A stretch of 64,000 bases of DNA, from NCBI RefSeq assembly GCF_014873755.1, contig NZ_JADBEG010000001.1:250501-314500 (forward strand). The letters run 5' to 3'. The DNA is from Amycolatopsis lexingtonensis. Lineage in GTDB: Bacteria > Actinomycetota > Actinomycetes > Mycobacteriales > Pseudonocardiaceae. The position numbers and the translations under genes are program-made. Below, piece after piece: positions 24,387 through 33,478 of this stretch. The number at the start of each line of letters is the position of its first letter. Within the stretch, counting starts at the first letter, position 1. Below the pieces are notes generated by a model. It had not been told where the DNA came from. It ran no database searches and saw nothing but the letters and a program-made list of their open reading frames with translations.

Positions 24387-25575
24387 CCCCGAAGGTACGC
24401 CGCACGGCGGCGTGTGGCTGAAGCTGGACATCGGGGAGCGCGCGCAGCAGCTCCTCCAGCATGACCCGCAGCTCGACCCGAGCCAAGTGGCGGCCGAGAC
24501 AGCGGTGCTCACCGGCACCCCACCCCAGGTGCGGCGTCCGACCGCGCGCGCGGTCGAGCCGGAACGCGTCCCCCTGGTCGAAGTGGCGTTCGTCGCGGTT
24601 GGCGCTACCCCAGGCCAGCAGCAGCCGATCCCCAGGTGAGAGCGGCATCCCGCCCAAGTGAGTGTCGGCGGTGACGGTGCGGCCGGTGGCCGCGACGGCC
24701 GGCTCGTAGCGGACCAGCTCCTCGACGAACGCCTCCAGCAGCCCGAAGTCGGCCACGATGCGCTCGCGCAGCGCGGGATCCTCCAGGAGCTGCAAGATTG
24801 CAGTGGCGCAGGCGTCAGCGGTGGTCAGGTGCCCGGCCGCGACCATCAGCATGGTCATCTTGACCAGCTCGTCCTCGCCGGCGGCGTGTCCATCGGCCTC
24901 GGTCATGACCATGCGCGAGAGCAGGTCATCGCCGGAGTAGGCACGGCGTTCGCGGATCTGCCCGAGCAGGAAGTCGGCGTACACCCGGCCGATCTGCTGG
25001 GCCTCGGTCAAGGTGCCGGTGCCGTAGAGCGCGCGGACGTGCTCCGAGAGCCACGCCCGCTCCATCTCGGCCAGCCCGAGGACGCGCCCGATGACCAGGG
25101 GCGGCACCTGCTGGGTGAAGGCGGCGACCACGTCCGCCGCCCCGTGCGGGATCAGTTCCTGCAGCGTCTCACGGCAGATCGCCCGCACGTACTGCTCCTG
25201 AGCCGCAGCGGCCGCCGGGGTGAAGAAGTTCGCCAGCGCGCGCCGCCACCGGTGATGGTGCTCCTCGTCGGTCTCGAACATCGGTGCCACCGCCTCCCGC
25301 ATCTCGGTGACCACCGCCGCCGCGCCCAGCCCGTCGACGTAGGCGCTGAACCGTGCCGGGGCCTGTGCGGCCTCGCGGATCTCGTCGTACCCGGTAACCA
25401 ATACGAACCCACCCAGCTCACCGCTGCGCGCGACCGGACACCGCCGCCGGATCGCGCCCAGCGTCTCGTACGCCGTCGCGGCTGTCACGGGATCGAGATG
25501 GTTGAACCCCCGTGCTAACGCCGTCGGATCGGTGACAGTCCCGCGCGTCGGCGCGTCCCCCGAATTCAGCACCAT
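24340..25575 (-). CDS. Cytochrome P450
   Basis: A 411-residue bacterial P450. It shows an I-helix oxygen-binding segment VAAGHLTTAD, the ExxR motif in FVEELVRYEP, and the heme loop HLGWGAGEHRCLGRHLARVE with the proximal Cys. It needs an external ferredoxin and reductase, neither of which is encoded nearby. The substrate is unknown. It is convergent with the AfsR-like regulator and divergent from the metalloprotease/DUF6545 pair, a neighbourhood seen in other actinobacteria. Secondary metabolism or signal-molecule oxidation is possible. Confidence 0.92.
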   Translation of the reverse strand: MVLNSGDAPTRGTVTDPTALARGFNHLDPVTAATAYETLGAIRRRCPVARSGELGGFVLVTGYDEIREAAQAPARFSAYVDGLGAAAVVTEMREAVAPMFETDEEHHHRWRRALANFFTPAAAAAQEQYVRAICRETLQELIPHGAADVVAAFTQQVPPLVIGRVLGLAEMERAWLSEHVRALYGTGTLTEAQQIGRVYADFLLGQIRERRAYSGDDLLSRMVMTEADGHAAGEDELVKMTMLMVAAGHLTTADACATAILQLLEDPALRERIVADFGLLEAFVEELVRYEPAVAATGRTVTADTHLGGMPLSPGDRLLLAWGSANRDERHFDQGDAFRLDRARGRTPHLGWGAGEHRCLGRHLARVELRVMLEELLRALPDVQLQPHAAVRRTFGVIRGVEALPVQWSRR

Positions 25576-25861
25576 GACTTCCTGACTAGTCGTTCGCAGA
25601 CCGCGAAATCAACCCTCCACCAGGAAGGAATACGGCCCGTGCGGGAAATGTGCGGACCCGCAACGACCGCAAACACCCCCGCATGACCCCCGCAATCGAA
25701 GACTGCGGGATCCGGCGGGCGCATCCGGGCGTCTGAGGTCTATCGCGTCCGTCAGGATGGCGGCAACGCGCTGACCTGCTGTGATGAAGATCCATCGCGG
25801 CAAGGGCTGACCAGGGGGCCGGTGGGGACCGGCTGGATCGACAACATCCAGGGGAGAAAAG

Positions 25862-26344
25862 TTGAATTACACAAGAAACGAGGACGAGGAGTTCCGCCGG
25901 CGCTGCGAGAGCCTCATCGCCACGCTGCCGATTCGGTACCCGTTCGAGCTACGCGCCTTCCTGAAGGCCGTCGGGAAACAACGAGAAATGACCGTGGTCC
26001 TGGGGCGGATGCTGACCGGGCGCAGCGGGACCAGCGGCCTGCTGGTGCGCATGCGGACAGAGTGCCTGCTCGGGGTCGCGGCTGCTGCCGTCCCGACGCA
26101 CGTCTACCACATCGTCTTCCACGAGGTCGGGCACTGGGTGCTGGAGCACCCGGGCGACTACGTGTGCAGCCGCCGCACGGGCACCGGCAGCCAGCGGGAG
26201 CTCGAAGCCGAGCAGTTCGCCCACCAGCTGCAGGCGCACGTGCGGGCCGGGACCGCACGTCACCGCGACCGCCAGCTCCCGCCAGGCCGGACGGCCCTGC
26301 GCGCCGCCTTCGGGGCCCGTCGCCACCTGTGTGCCGATGGCTGA
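25862..26344 (+). CDS. ImmA/IrrE-like metallopeptidase domain protein
   Basis: A 160-residue protein with the zinc motif HEVGHWVLEH (HExxH) followed by an Glu/Asp-rich helix (SQRELEAEQFAHQL) typical of ImmA/IrrE peptidases, which cleave repressors. No HTH domain is fused to it. The start ATG at 25862 follows GGGGAGAAAAGTTG. It overlaps the next gene (DUF6545 membrane protein) by 8 bases, so they are coupled. The C-terminal 30 residues are Arg-rich. Such genes beside MAB_1171c-like membrane proteins are common in actinobacteria but their role is not known. Confidence 0.78.
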   Translation: MNYTRNEDEEFRRRCESLIATLPIRYPFELRAFLKAVGKQREMTVVLGRMLTGRSGTSGLLVRMRTECLLGVAAAAVPTHVYHIVFHEVGHWVLEHPGDYVCSRRTGTGSQRELEAEQFAHQLQAHVRAGTARHRDRQLPPGRTALRAAFGARRHLCADG

Positions 26345-27554
26345 CGCGGTCACCGTCCTCTGGTACGGCGCCGCCGCTGCGGGCGTAGCGGAATCGGCTC
26401 GGAAGATGTTGGTCAACCGCGGTGTCGGCTACACCCTCAGCCGCCATCTGTTGACGGCCGGCACCTCGTGCATGGCGCTGTCGATGGCGGCCGGTGACCC
26501 GATGACCTTGGACTGGGCGGACGCCCTGACTGGGCTGCACAATGTCGCGATCGTCGTTCACCACGTGCTCGGGATGCTGGCGATGGTCTTCGTCGCCGCG
26601 TTCCTGCATACGCTCGGGCGGCTGCGCCTTCCCATACCCGGCGTGGTCTCGATCTTCGTGGTCTGCGCCGCGGCGATGGTCACCTTGTACGTGCTGGCCG
26701 GCGCGCACACGTCCTTCTTCGCCTCGCCCCGCAACCCGGCGCTGCCTTCCCAGCTCTACAGCGCGATCTACCTGGGCTACATGGTCGGCTGGCTGGCGCT
26801 GCTGCTGCTCGGGCTGACCGTGGTGGCCGCGGGCGAGGTGGCCGGGGTCCGCGGCGGCGTTGCCTTGGCCCAGCTGGGTATCGCGGTGTCGCTCGTTGGA
26901 TTGTGCTGGCGCTTCGGTGGCGCTATCCGGTTGCTGGCTACCCCGGACCATCTGCCCCGGGGCAGCCACTTCGGGGTATTCACTGACGCCGCTGGGCTGC
27001 TGCTGTTCATTCTGGGCTCGCTCTTCGCCGCGGCGACCCGCTCGGTGTTCGACCGGCGCGACCGGCGCCGCACAGCACGCCAGGACGCCGCGATCGAACG
27101 CCTGTGGCGACGGACGCGGATTCTGCTGGCCAGCCGCCGCCGGCCCCCGTTGACTCAGCCCCAGAAGCTGGTCGAAATCGAAGACGCGCTGCTCGTCGTG
27201 GACCAGCTGATCGACTCTGCGACGCGCCGCGCGATACGGCGCGACCTTCAGGACCTCGCACCTGTCTGCGGCATGGACATCGAACCGATGGCCACCGCTG
27301 TCGAGATCGAGGTCGCGATCGCCACCCTCGTCGCGCACTTGTCGCACCCGTCGAGGAGGCACCTCCGCGAGGGCAGCACCGACGATGCCGAGGATGCGGA
27401 GGTGTGGTGGCCGGAAACCGAGCGGCTGCACGTCGACGACGGCGCGCGACTGGTCTGGTTGGCTGCTGCCGGTGACTCGTTGAGCGACTGCTGGGTGCAA
27501 CGGCTGGCGACGAAGGTGAGACCGAGTCAGTCCGCCGCCCGCAGCCGGGCGTGA
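26337..27554 (+). CDS. DUF6545/MAB_1171c-like membrane protein
   Basis: A 405-residue protein with seven hydrophobic segments in residues 5-240 and a cytoplasmic C-terminal domain of about 160 residues rich in Arg and Glu (RRRPPLTQPQKLVEIEDALLVVDQLID). The architecture fits MAB_1171c-like putative transporters. The ATG at 26337 lies within the metallopeptidase stop region; a GTG at 26331 is also possible. Coupling to an ImmA-like protease suggests that the membrane protein may be its sensor or target. That is inference. Confidence 0.75.
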   Translation: MADAVTVLWYGAAAAGVAESARKMLVNRGVGYTLSRHLLTAGTSCMALSMAAGDPMTLDWADALTGLHNVAIVVHHVLGMLAMVFVAAFLHTLGRLRLPIPGVVSIFVVCAAAMVTLYVLAGAHTSFFASPRNPALPSQLYSAIYLGYMVGWLALLLLGLTVVAAGEVAGVRGGVALAQLGIAVSLVGLCWRFGGAIRLLATPDHLPRGSHFGVFTDAAGLLLFILGSLFAAATRSVFDRRDRRRTARQDAAIERLWRRTRILLASRRRPPLTQPQKLVEIEDALLVVDQLIDSATRRAIRRDLQDLAPVCGMDIEPMATAVEIEVAIATLVAHLSHPSRRHLREGSTDDAEDAEVWWPETERLHVDDGARLVWLAAAGDSLSDCWVQRLATKVRPSQSAARSRA

Positions 27555-27580
27555 TGGCGGGGTGCAGGGCCACCGGACCG

Positions 27581-28231
27581 TCAGCCAGGCCGACCATGGC
27601 GGGCGGTACGAGCGATCCGCTCCAGCACCTTCAGCAACTGCTGCTTGTCCGCCTCCTGGGCGCCGTCGAGGTAACTGGTGATGCTCCGGGCGTTGACACC
27701 GATCCCGCCGAACTCGGTCATCAGCTCATGGGCCCTGCGGTCGGTCTCGTCGTAGGGCAGCGCAAACTCAGCAGCCGCAACGTTGGCGTAGAGCAGCTTG
27801 TGATGGATTCGCCAGAACTCGGCCAAGGCATCGTTAATCTGCGGGCGTGCGTTCTCCCGGATTCCACCCTTGAAGTTGTGGAGGGCTTGCTTGGTCAAGG
27901 TCAACCCGCTGCGGGCCTGCACCCATCGTGCGACCAACGGGACCCGGGCAACGAAGCTACGGAATCCGGGCGTCTCGTCGGCGGCCAGGCGGGCGATCTC
28001 GTCGGTCTCGACAATGGGCTCACCGTCGAGCACGTAGTAGGTCGACTCATGGTCGAACAGGTACGTCAACCGCTCGGCGAAGGTGTCCAGAGTCAGCAGG
28101 TCGAGGGTGAGTTGCTGCTGGGCGGCGTAGGAGCGGTGCGGGATCGGCGAGTCCAGGTACTCGGGCGAGGTCGATTCCCAGCTGTCGAAGACCGGCTCAT
28201 CCTCATACCGTCGTCCCACACCGCACCCCAC
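27581..28231 (-). CDS. Conserved hypothetical protein, possible regulator
   Basis: A 216-residue soluble, mostly helical protein. The N-terminal third reads HRSYAAQQQLTLDLLTLDTFAERLTYLFD. The middle contains PLVARWVQARSGLTLTKQALHNFKGG, which could form an HTH, but no family is recognised with confidence. The start is uncertain: a GTG at 28231 is used, and a GTG at 28219 would also fit. It is convergent with the DUF6545 gene (26-base gap) and divergent from the conjugation operon. It may regulate either neighbour; nothing proves this. Confidence 0.6.
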   Translation of the reverse strand: MGCGVGRRYEDEPVFDSWESTSPEYLDSPIPHRSYAAQQQLTLDLLTLDTFAERLTYLFDHESTYYVLDGEPIVETDEIARLAADETPGFRSFVARVPLVARWVQARSGLTLTKQALHNFKGGIRENARPQINDALAEFWRIHHKLLYANVAAAEFALPYDETDRRAHELMTEFGGIGVNARSITSYLDGAQEADKQQLLKVLERIARTARHGRPG

Positions 28232-28453
28232 CCATTTTCGTGACCATCTGGGTCAGACTTCGCCGCGATGGACCGTGTTTGACACATCGCAAGTTCCGTC
28301 TACCATCGAATGCAAAGAGCCACACTCGTTGCGAGTATCTTCGGTTTACTGAGGGAAAGCAACCCACGCCACCCCGTACAGGGGGTTGGAGCACGGTCCC
28401 GCTGTGACCGCCGCACCCTTCACCGGCGCACCACCGCTGAGGGGAGGCCCGTC

Positions 28454-29377
28454 ATGATCACATCCGAGAACCTACCCGTGGACGTTCGCTCCGGTGTGGA
28501 CGCGCCGGAGACCGAGCCGCGGGCCACGCCCGCGGAGGACGCGGTCGAGGTGCTCGACTGGTCGCCATTCGGCCGGATCGTGCCGATCCTGGCCGCGTCG
28601 CCCGGGGCCGGAGCCACGAGCACCGCTGTCGCGATCGCCGATGCGCTCCAGCTGGCGGGCCGCTCGGTCCTGCTCGTCGACGCGGGCGATCCGGTCCGCT
28701 CGGGACTCGGACGTGCTGCGCGGGCCGACGGGCCGCGCAGGGACGGGCCCGGTTCCGCGGCCGGCGTCCGGTTCTCCCGGCGGGCGCGGGCGATCCTGGC
28801 GCGACTCGATGTCGCGGAGACCGCCGGAGAGCCGGTGTTGTTCCCGCCGCCGCCGTACTGGCATCCCGGCGGCGGCCGGGGTGTGGACGTGACTGTGGTC
28901 GACGTCGGCCACGACCCGTGGCGGCTGGCCTCCGATCCGACGCTCGGGCCAAGGCAGTGGCTGCGGGTCGGCAGCCCGTCACCGATTCCGGCATTGGTGG
29001 TGCGGCCCACCGTGCCCGGACTCGCGCACGCCGAACAAGTCCTGGCCCGCTTGGCGCCGTGGGTGCGCGCGGGCGCAGTCACCCCGCCCACGCAACTGCT
29101 CGTCGTCGGGGCTCGCCGCTGGCCGAAGGGAGTTGCGGGTACCGCGGGGCGCCGCACCAGCGTTCTGCTACCTGACGCGGTGTTCTTTCCCCACAATCGC
29201 GAGATCGCCACCCATGGCATCACCGAGGACGTGACACCCTCTTCGCTGCGGACGCCTGCCGACCGCCTCCTCCGTTACTGGCGGGTGCTGCCGCCGCGGA
29301 CACGCCGCCTAAGCCCTCGATGGCCATCTCCTGCCGGCGGGCGTGATGGCCGTATCGCCGAGCGCGACACCGGCTGA
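28454..29377 (+). CDS. ParA/MinD-like protein with degenerate P-loop
   Basis: A 307-residue protein with an N-terminal acidic segment and a ParA-like core: ILAASPGAGATSTAVAIADALQLAGRSVLLVDAGDP. The P-loop has SPGAGATST, where ParA has KGGxGKST; both lysines are missing, so ATP hydrolysis is doubtful. VTVVDVGHDPW resembles the Walker B strand. The ATG at 28454 has GGGGAGG six bases upstream. It is the first gene of the long plus-strand conjugation operon. Such proteins are regularly present ahead of the VirB4-like genes in actinobacterial elements, where they may organise the machine. Confidence 0.75.
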   Translation: MITSENLPVDVRSGVDAPETEPRATPAEDAVEVLDWSPFGRIVPILAASPGAGATSTAVAIADALQLAGRSVLLVDAGDPVRSGLGRAARADGPRRDGPGSAAGVRFSRRARAILARLDVAETAGEPVLFPPPPYWHPGGGRGVDVTVVDVGHDPWRLASDPTLGPRQWLRVGSPSPIPALVVRPTVPGLAHAEQVLARLAPWVRAGAVTPPTQLLVVGARRWPKGVAGTAGRRTSVLLPDAVFFPHNREIATHGITEDVTPSSLRTPADRLLRYWRVLPPRTRRLSPRWPSPAGGRDGRIAERDTG

Positions 29378-29466
29378 GACCAGCCCGCCGCGCAACTAAA
29401 GAACTTCAACGCCCTCCCACTTGACCCGCCTGACGTGACGTCGGGCGGTGCGATGTGGAGGGCGCG

Positions 29467-29757
29467 ATGTCCGCGCACATTGTCATCGACTGGCTCGTCC
29501 AGATCCCCAATCCGACACCGGTGCCGCCCCCGGTCGGCGGCGACAAGATCCTGGGGCTGCTCAACAACGTCAAGTGGGGCGCGGCCGTCGCGCTGATCCT
29601 GGGGTTCTTCGTCGGGCTGATCGTCTGGGTCGGCGGCCGCTGGGTCGATCACCACCGTGCCGGGAAAGTCGGCGTCGTCATGATGCTCTGCGCCGTCGCC
29701 GGCGCGATCCTCTACGGCATCGGCTGGTCGCTGATCAACTCGTTCGCGGGCGGCTGA
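29467..29757 (+). CDS. Small two-TM conjugation protein (VirB2/TrbC-like)
   Basis: A 96-residue protein with two membrane segments (residues about 35-57 and 67-90) separated by a short charged loop (GGRWVDHHRAGK). Size and layout resemble pilin-like VirB2/TrbC proteins, but no signal cleavage site is obvious. GGAGGG lies just before the ATG at 29467; the GTG at 29455 is less likely. The next gene begins three bases after its stop. A structural role in the mating channel is inferred from position. Confidence 0.7.
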   Translation: MSAHIVIDWLVQIPNPTPVPPPVGGDKILGLLNNVKWGAAVALILGFFVGLIVWVGGRWVDHHRAGKVGVVMMLCAVAGAILYGIGWSLINSFAGG

Positions 29758-29760
29758 GCC

Positions 29761-30573
29761 ATGTTCACCACCACCGAATCGTCGCGCGCCCGCAGGCGAA
29801 CGCGCCGCCTGATCATCGTCGTCCTGCTCGTCGCCGCGGTCGCCGTGGTGCTGGTTGCCCGGCGGGCAACGGCACCACCGTCGTCCCCGCCGGCAAGAAC
29901 TTCGCCCGGCGCCGCGCCGTCGCCGACACCCACGGCGCCGGTCGACGAGGCGACGGCGCTAGCCACCCGCCCCATGCTGACCCTGCCGCCCGAAGCGGCC
30001 CTCCCGCACGAACTGACCGCCGCCACGGCCGGGCCGCCGATCACCGTCGCGCGACCGGCGCCGATCGCGAACCGCCTGATCTCCGACGGCTTCCCGGCGA
30101 CTGCGGAAGGCGCGTTGGGCTGGCTGACCGACTTCAACGAGACGGCGCTGCGCGGCGGTGACCCGGCCACCTACCTGCGGGCCTACGGCGAGTCCGCGCT
30201 CCCGCACGCCCCGTCCCCGCAAGGCAACGGCCTGCTCGCGCTGCTCACGTCCTTCCGTGACGAAGCCGGCATTCGCGCTGGTGAACTCGAGCCTGGCCTG
30301 ACCGTGACCTACGAGGTCACGCAGGGACTGATCAAGGGCACCGCCGACGAGGGCCGGTTCGCGGTCGTCTGCACGCTCGGGCAGCTGAGCTTCGACTACC
30401 AGGGTCAGAGCACGAGCATGGGCATCGGCGACTGCCAGGCCTTGCGCTGGACCGGGTCCGCCTGGCGCATCGCTCCCGGCGCCCGCGCGGCCTACGCCGC
30501 CTGCGCGTGGCCGGGCAGCACCGAATCGGTCGCAGCCGGCTACCGTCCCCTGACCCGGGAAGGTGCCCGGTGA
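29761..30573 (+). CDS. Membrane-anchored conjugation protein, VirB8-like position
   Basis: A 270-residue protein with one N-terminal membrane helix (residues 17-33) after an Arg-rich start, a Pro/Ser-rich linker (38-62), and an extracytoplasmic domain (about 110-265) with a helix-plus-sheet pattern (LGWLTDFNETALRGGDPATYLRAYG, AGIRAGELEPGLTVTYEV). This resembles NTF2-like domains in TcpC/VirB8 proteins, which scaffold type IV machines. Two Cys (VVCTLG, GDCQAL) may form a disulfide. The stop overlaps the next start as GTGA. The family assignment is by layout only. Confidence 0.65.
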   Translation: MFTTTESSRARRRTRRLIIVVLLVAAVAVVLVARRATAPPSSPPARTSPGAAPSPTPTAPVDEATALATRPMLTLPPEAALPHELTAATAGPPITVARPAPIANRLISDGFPATAEGALGWLTDFNETALRGGDPATYLRAYGESALPHAPSPQGNGLLALLTSFRDEAGIRAGELEPGLTVTYEVTQGLIKGTADEGRFAVVCTLGQLSFDYQGQSTSMGIGDCQALRWTGSAWRIAPGARAAYAACAWPGSTESVAAGYRPLTREGAR

Positions 30574-31973
30574 GCCCGCTGGATCTGCTCGACACGCTGG
30601 GCGGCCTCGCCGGCAAGGCGGTCAGTGCGACCGCTGCGGGAATCTTCGAGCCGCTCATGAAGGCCACCTGGGCCTCGGCCTTGTTCATCCTGCGTACCGC
30701 CTTCGAGCTCGTCGACCAGTTCTCCCTCTTCACCGTGTCCACCACGGACGGACCGGTGTCGATCCTGTGGCCGATGACGCTGTGGATCTCCGGTGCCATC
30801 GCGCTGGGCATGTTCTTCTGGCAGATCATCACCACCGTCCTGCATGGCGGCCGCGGCTTCGTCCGCCTCATCACCGGGCCGATCCAGTACGGGATCGCCC
30901 TCGCGGTGACCGTCGGCGTGGTCGCGGCGTTCCTCGCCGCCGCCGACGGCCTGACCGAAGCGGTCCTGTCCACGGGGCTGCAGGTAGGGAACTTTCGTGA
31001 CGCGCTGACCATGACCGGGTTCACCGACGCGCTGTCCGATGAGGTCAAGAACATCGTGCTCGGCTTGGCCGGAGCTTTCGGGGTGATCCCCGCCGGGCTG
31101 GGGTTTGCGGTCGAGGCGGTGTTCCGCGAGGCCACGATCTACGTCGTTGTCGCCACGGTCCCGATCGCCGCGGCCGGCCTGGTGGCCGAGGTGACCGCAC
31201 GGTGGTACTGGAAACTCGTCCGCTGGGGCCTGGTCGCCATCGTGATGAAGCCCGCGCTGGCGTTCGTGCTCGTGCTGGCCGTCGCGATCGTCGGCGGCGC
31301 ACAAGGGCTGTCCGGGCTGCTGGCCGGCATCGGGGTGCTGTTCCTCGCGCTGTGTGTCCCGTTGGTGCTGTTCAAGCTGTTCGCCTTCGTCGACCCCGAC
31401 TCCGACCCGCAAGGCGCGTTCCGGGACAAGCTATCCGATGCGGGTCTGGACTCGTATGGCGCCAACAGCGTCGCCGGGCGCATCGCCGGGGCGTTTGCGA
31501 ACAAGGCCCGCACCGAGCGCGCTGACGACAGCGGCGACGGCGGAGGCGAGGACGGTGGCGATGGCCAGGAGCAGGCTAACGTCGACCGCTTCGACCAGGC
31601 TGCGGCCGAGGACGACACGACCGCCGGGCCGATCGACGCGACCGGTGACGAGCACACCTCCGGCGACGCGGCGGGGGCCGGCACCGCTTCCGGTTCCGGT
31701 GGGGCGGAAGTCGGCGTGTCCAGCGGCGGTGACGGAGACTCAGGAACTGATCCGGCAGAGCCGTCTGTCCCCGAGACTGGCGGTCCTGGCGCGGCGAGCG
31801 TGACGGGGGCCGTCGACGACGGCGATGGCGATATCGGCCAGTCACCACCTCCGGACCCGCCCGGCGATACCGGACCGCCGACCCCGCCGACCCCGAAGCC
31901 CGACAATGGGCCGCGACCGGACGACGGCGGGGCCGCGGCCGGCGAAGCCGAGGAAGCGGCGGTGCTGCTGTGA
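30570..31973 (+). CDS. Polytopic conjugation membrane protein (VirB6/TrbL-like)
   Basis: A 467-residue protein from a GTG start overlapping the previous stop. Six or more membrane segments span residues 30-285. The last 160 residues are a disordered acidic Gly/Asp/Pro-rich tail (GDGGGEDGGDGQEQ, PPGDTGPPTPPTP). The segment pattern matches VirB6/TrbL proteins that form the inner-membrane core of type IV secretion machines. The following SCO6880-like gene overlaps by 4 bases. Frames starting before 30570 only add out-of-frame residues. Confidence 0.78.
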   Translation: MSPLDLLDTLGGLAGKAVSATAAGIFEPLMKATWASALFILRTAFELVDQFSLFTVSTTDGPVSILWPMTLWISGAIALGMFFWQIITTVLHGGRGFVRLITGPIQYGIALAVTVGVVAAFLAAADGLTEAVLSTGLQVGNFRDALTMTGFTDALSDEVKNIVLGLAGAFGVIPAGLGFAVEAVFREATIYVVVATVPIAAAGLVAEVTARWYWKLVRWGLVAIVMKPALAFVLVLAVAIVGGAQGLSGLLAGIGVLFLALCVPLVLFKLFAFVDPDSDPQGAFRDKLSDAGLDSYGANSVAGRIAGAFANKARTERADDSGDGGGEDGGDGQEQANVDRFDQAAAEDDTTAGPIDATGDEHTSGDAAGAGTASGSGGAEVGVSSGGDGDSGTDPAEPSVPETGGPGAASVTGAVDDGDGDIGQSPPPDPPGDTGPPTPPTPKPDNGPRPDDGGAAAGEAEEAAVLL

Positions 31974-33478
31974 GCGCGGCCGCCCGGATCTACAAAGGAC
32001 TCTCGCGAAAGGAGCGCGCGGGCTGGATCATCGGCTTGACGCCCGTGCAGGCGTTCGTCTGCGTCGGACTCGCCGTCCCGGTGATCCTCGCGCTGGCCGC
32101 TGGACGTTTCGGCCAGGCGCTGGTCCTGGGCGGGCTGTGCGGCACGGCCGCAGCGCTGGTGGTCGTGCCCGTGCGCGGGCGTCCGGCGCTGCGCTGGCTT
32201 GGGCATCTGCTGCTCTACCGCACGGGTATTGCGCTGGGGTGGTCGCGGTGGCAGTCGCGGGCGGTCGCCGGGCAGGTCGAGGACCTGGATGAGCCGGATC
32301 TGCCCGGGGTGCTGGCTCGGCTGCGGTTCCCGGACGGTCCGCCGCTGCGGGATGTGGGCCGGGTGTGCCTGATCCACGACACCGGCGACGGCCGGTGGGG
32401 CACCACCGCCCGGCTCACCCACGCTGGGGTCGGGTTGCTGTCGGACGCCCAGTGCGAGCGGCTGGCCAACCGGCTCGGGAACCTGCTGCTGTCGATCGGG
32501 CATCGCGAGGTCATCGACCGGATGAGCCTGCTGGTGCGGACCGTCCCCGACGACGGCGCTGACTACCAGGCATGGCGCGCCGCCCACGACGTCCCAGGTG
32601 CTCCCGCGCTCGCGCGGCAGGCGAGTGAGGAGCTGGATCGGCTGGTCGGGGCAGTGTCGGTGCGGCACGAGGTGTTCGTGACCCTGTCCGGCACGGAAGG
32701 CGCCCTCCGTCGCCCGGCTGCCGCGGCTGGTGGCGGGGTCGCTGGCCGGGCCGCGGTGCTCTACCGCGTCCTGGACGGGCTCGAGGACAAACTCAAATCC
32801 CTCGGCGCCACAGGGGTGAAGTGGCTCTCGGGTCCGGAGCTGGCGGTCGCGGTCCGCACCGGGTTCAACCCGGCCAGCGCCGCCGGCCTCGCCGCGCGCC
32901 GCCATCGCGCGGGCACCGAGGCGGGAGTTCGGTGGGCGACCGCGGGCCCGGTGCATGCACCAGCACCCTCGGCGCGGGCGTACTACCACGACGGCTTCGC
33001 CACCGTGTCCTACTCGGTGCTGATGCCCGAGGCCGGGACGATATTCGGGTCACTGGGCGGGCTGCTGGCGGTCAAGACGGCCGGGGAGCGCCGTAGCCTG
33101 GCCATCCACTACGAAACGCTGTCCCAGCATCGGTCCCGCAAGGCTGTGCGCCGGTTGCGGTTCCGCACCGGCGCCATGCGGGACTGGAAGTCCTCCAAAG
33201 GCTTCAACTCCGGCGCCGCCGAAGCCCGCGAAGCCGGCGGCGCGCGGGCGCAGGAGCACGCGGTCGCGGCCGGGCACGGCATCGTCCGCTTCGCCGTCGC
33301 CGCGGCCGTCACGATCCCCGACACGTGGAACGTCGAGGACCACGCGGCCAAGCTGGAGAACGACATCGCCGGCCGCTTCCAGCTGCTGCGGATGGAGCTG
33401 GCCCAGGACGCCGGGTTTGTTGCTGCTGTCCTGCCGGTCGGTGTGGGACTGCCTCGGCTTCGGGGTGGGTCATCGTGA
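31970..33478 (+). CDS. SCO6880-family conjugation protein
   Basis: A 502-residue protein with two membrane helices near the N-terminus (residues about 28-48 and 52-66) and a large soluble domain. GWIIGLTPVQAFVCVGLAVPV and the LRFRTGAMRDWKSSKGFNSGAAEAREA segment are typical of SCO6880-like proteins encoded directly before VirB4-like ATPases in actinobacterial conjugation loci. It probably plays a VirB3/PrgI-plus-adaptor role at the base of the channel. The GTG start overlaps the previous stop, and its stop overlaps the ATPase start. Confidence 0.82.
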   Translation: MSAAARIYKGLSRKERAGWIIGLTPVQAFVCVGLAVPVILALAAGRFGQALVLGGLCGTAAALVVVPVRGRPALRWLGHLLLYRTGIALGWSRWQSRAVAGQVEDLDEPDLPGVLARLRFPDGPPLRDVGRVCLIHDTGDGRWGTTARLTHAGVGLLSDAQCERLANRLGNLLLSIGHREVIDRMSLLVRTVPDDGADYQAWRAAHDVPGAPALARQASEELDRLVGAVSVRHEVFVTLSGTEGALRRPAAAAGGGVAGRAAVLYRVLDGLEDKLKSLGATGVKWLSGPELAVAVRTGFNPASAAGLAARRHRAGTEAGVRWATAGPVHAPAPSARAYYHDGFATVSYSVLMPEAGTIFGSLGGLLAVKTAGERRSLAIHYETLSQHRSRKAVRRLRFRTGAMRDWKSSKGFNSGAAEAREAGGARAQEHAVAAGHGIVRFAVAAAVTIPDTWNVEDHAAKLENDIAGRFQLLRMELAQDAGFVAAVLPVGVGLPRLRGGSS

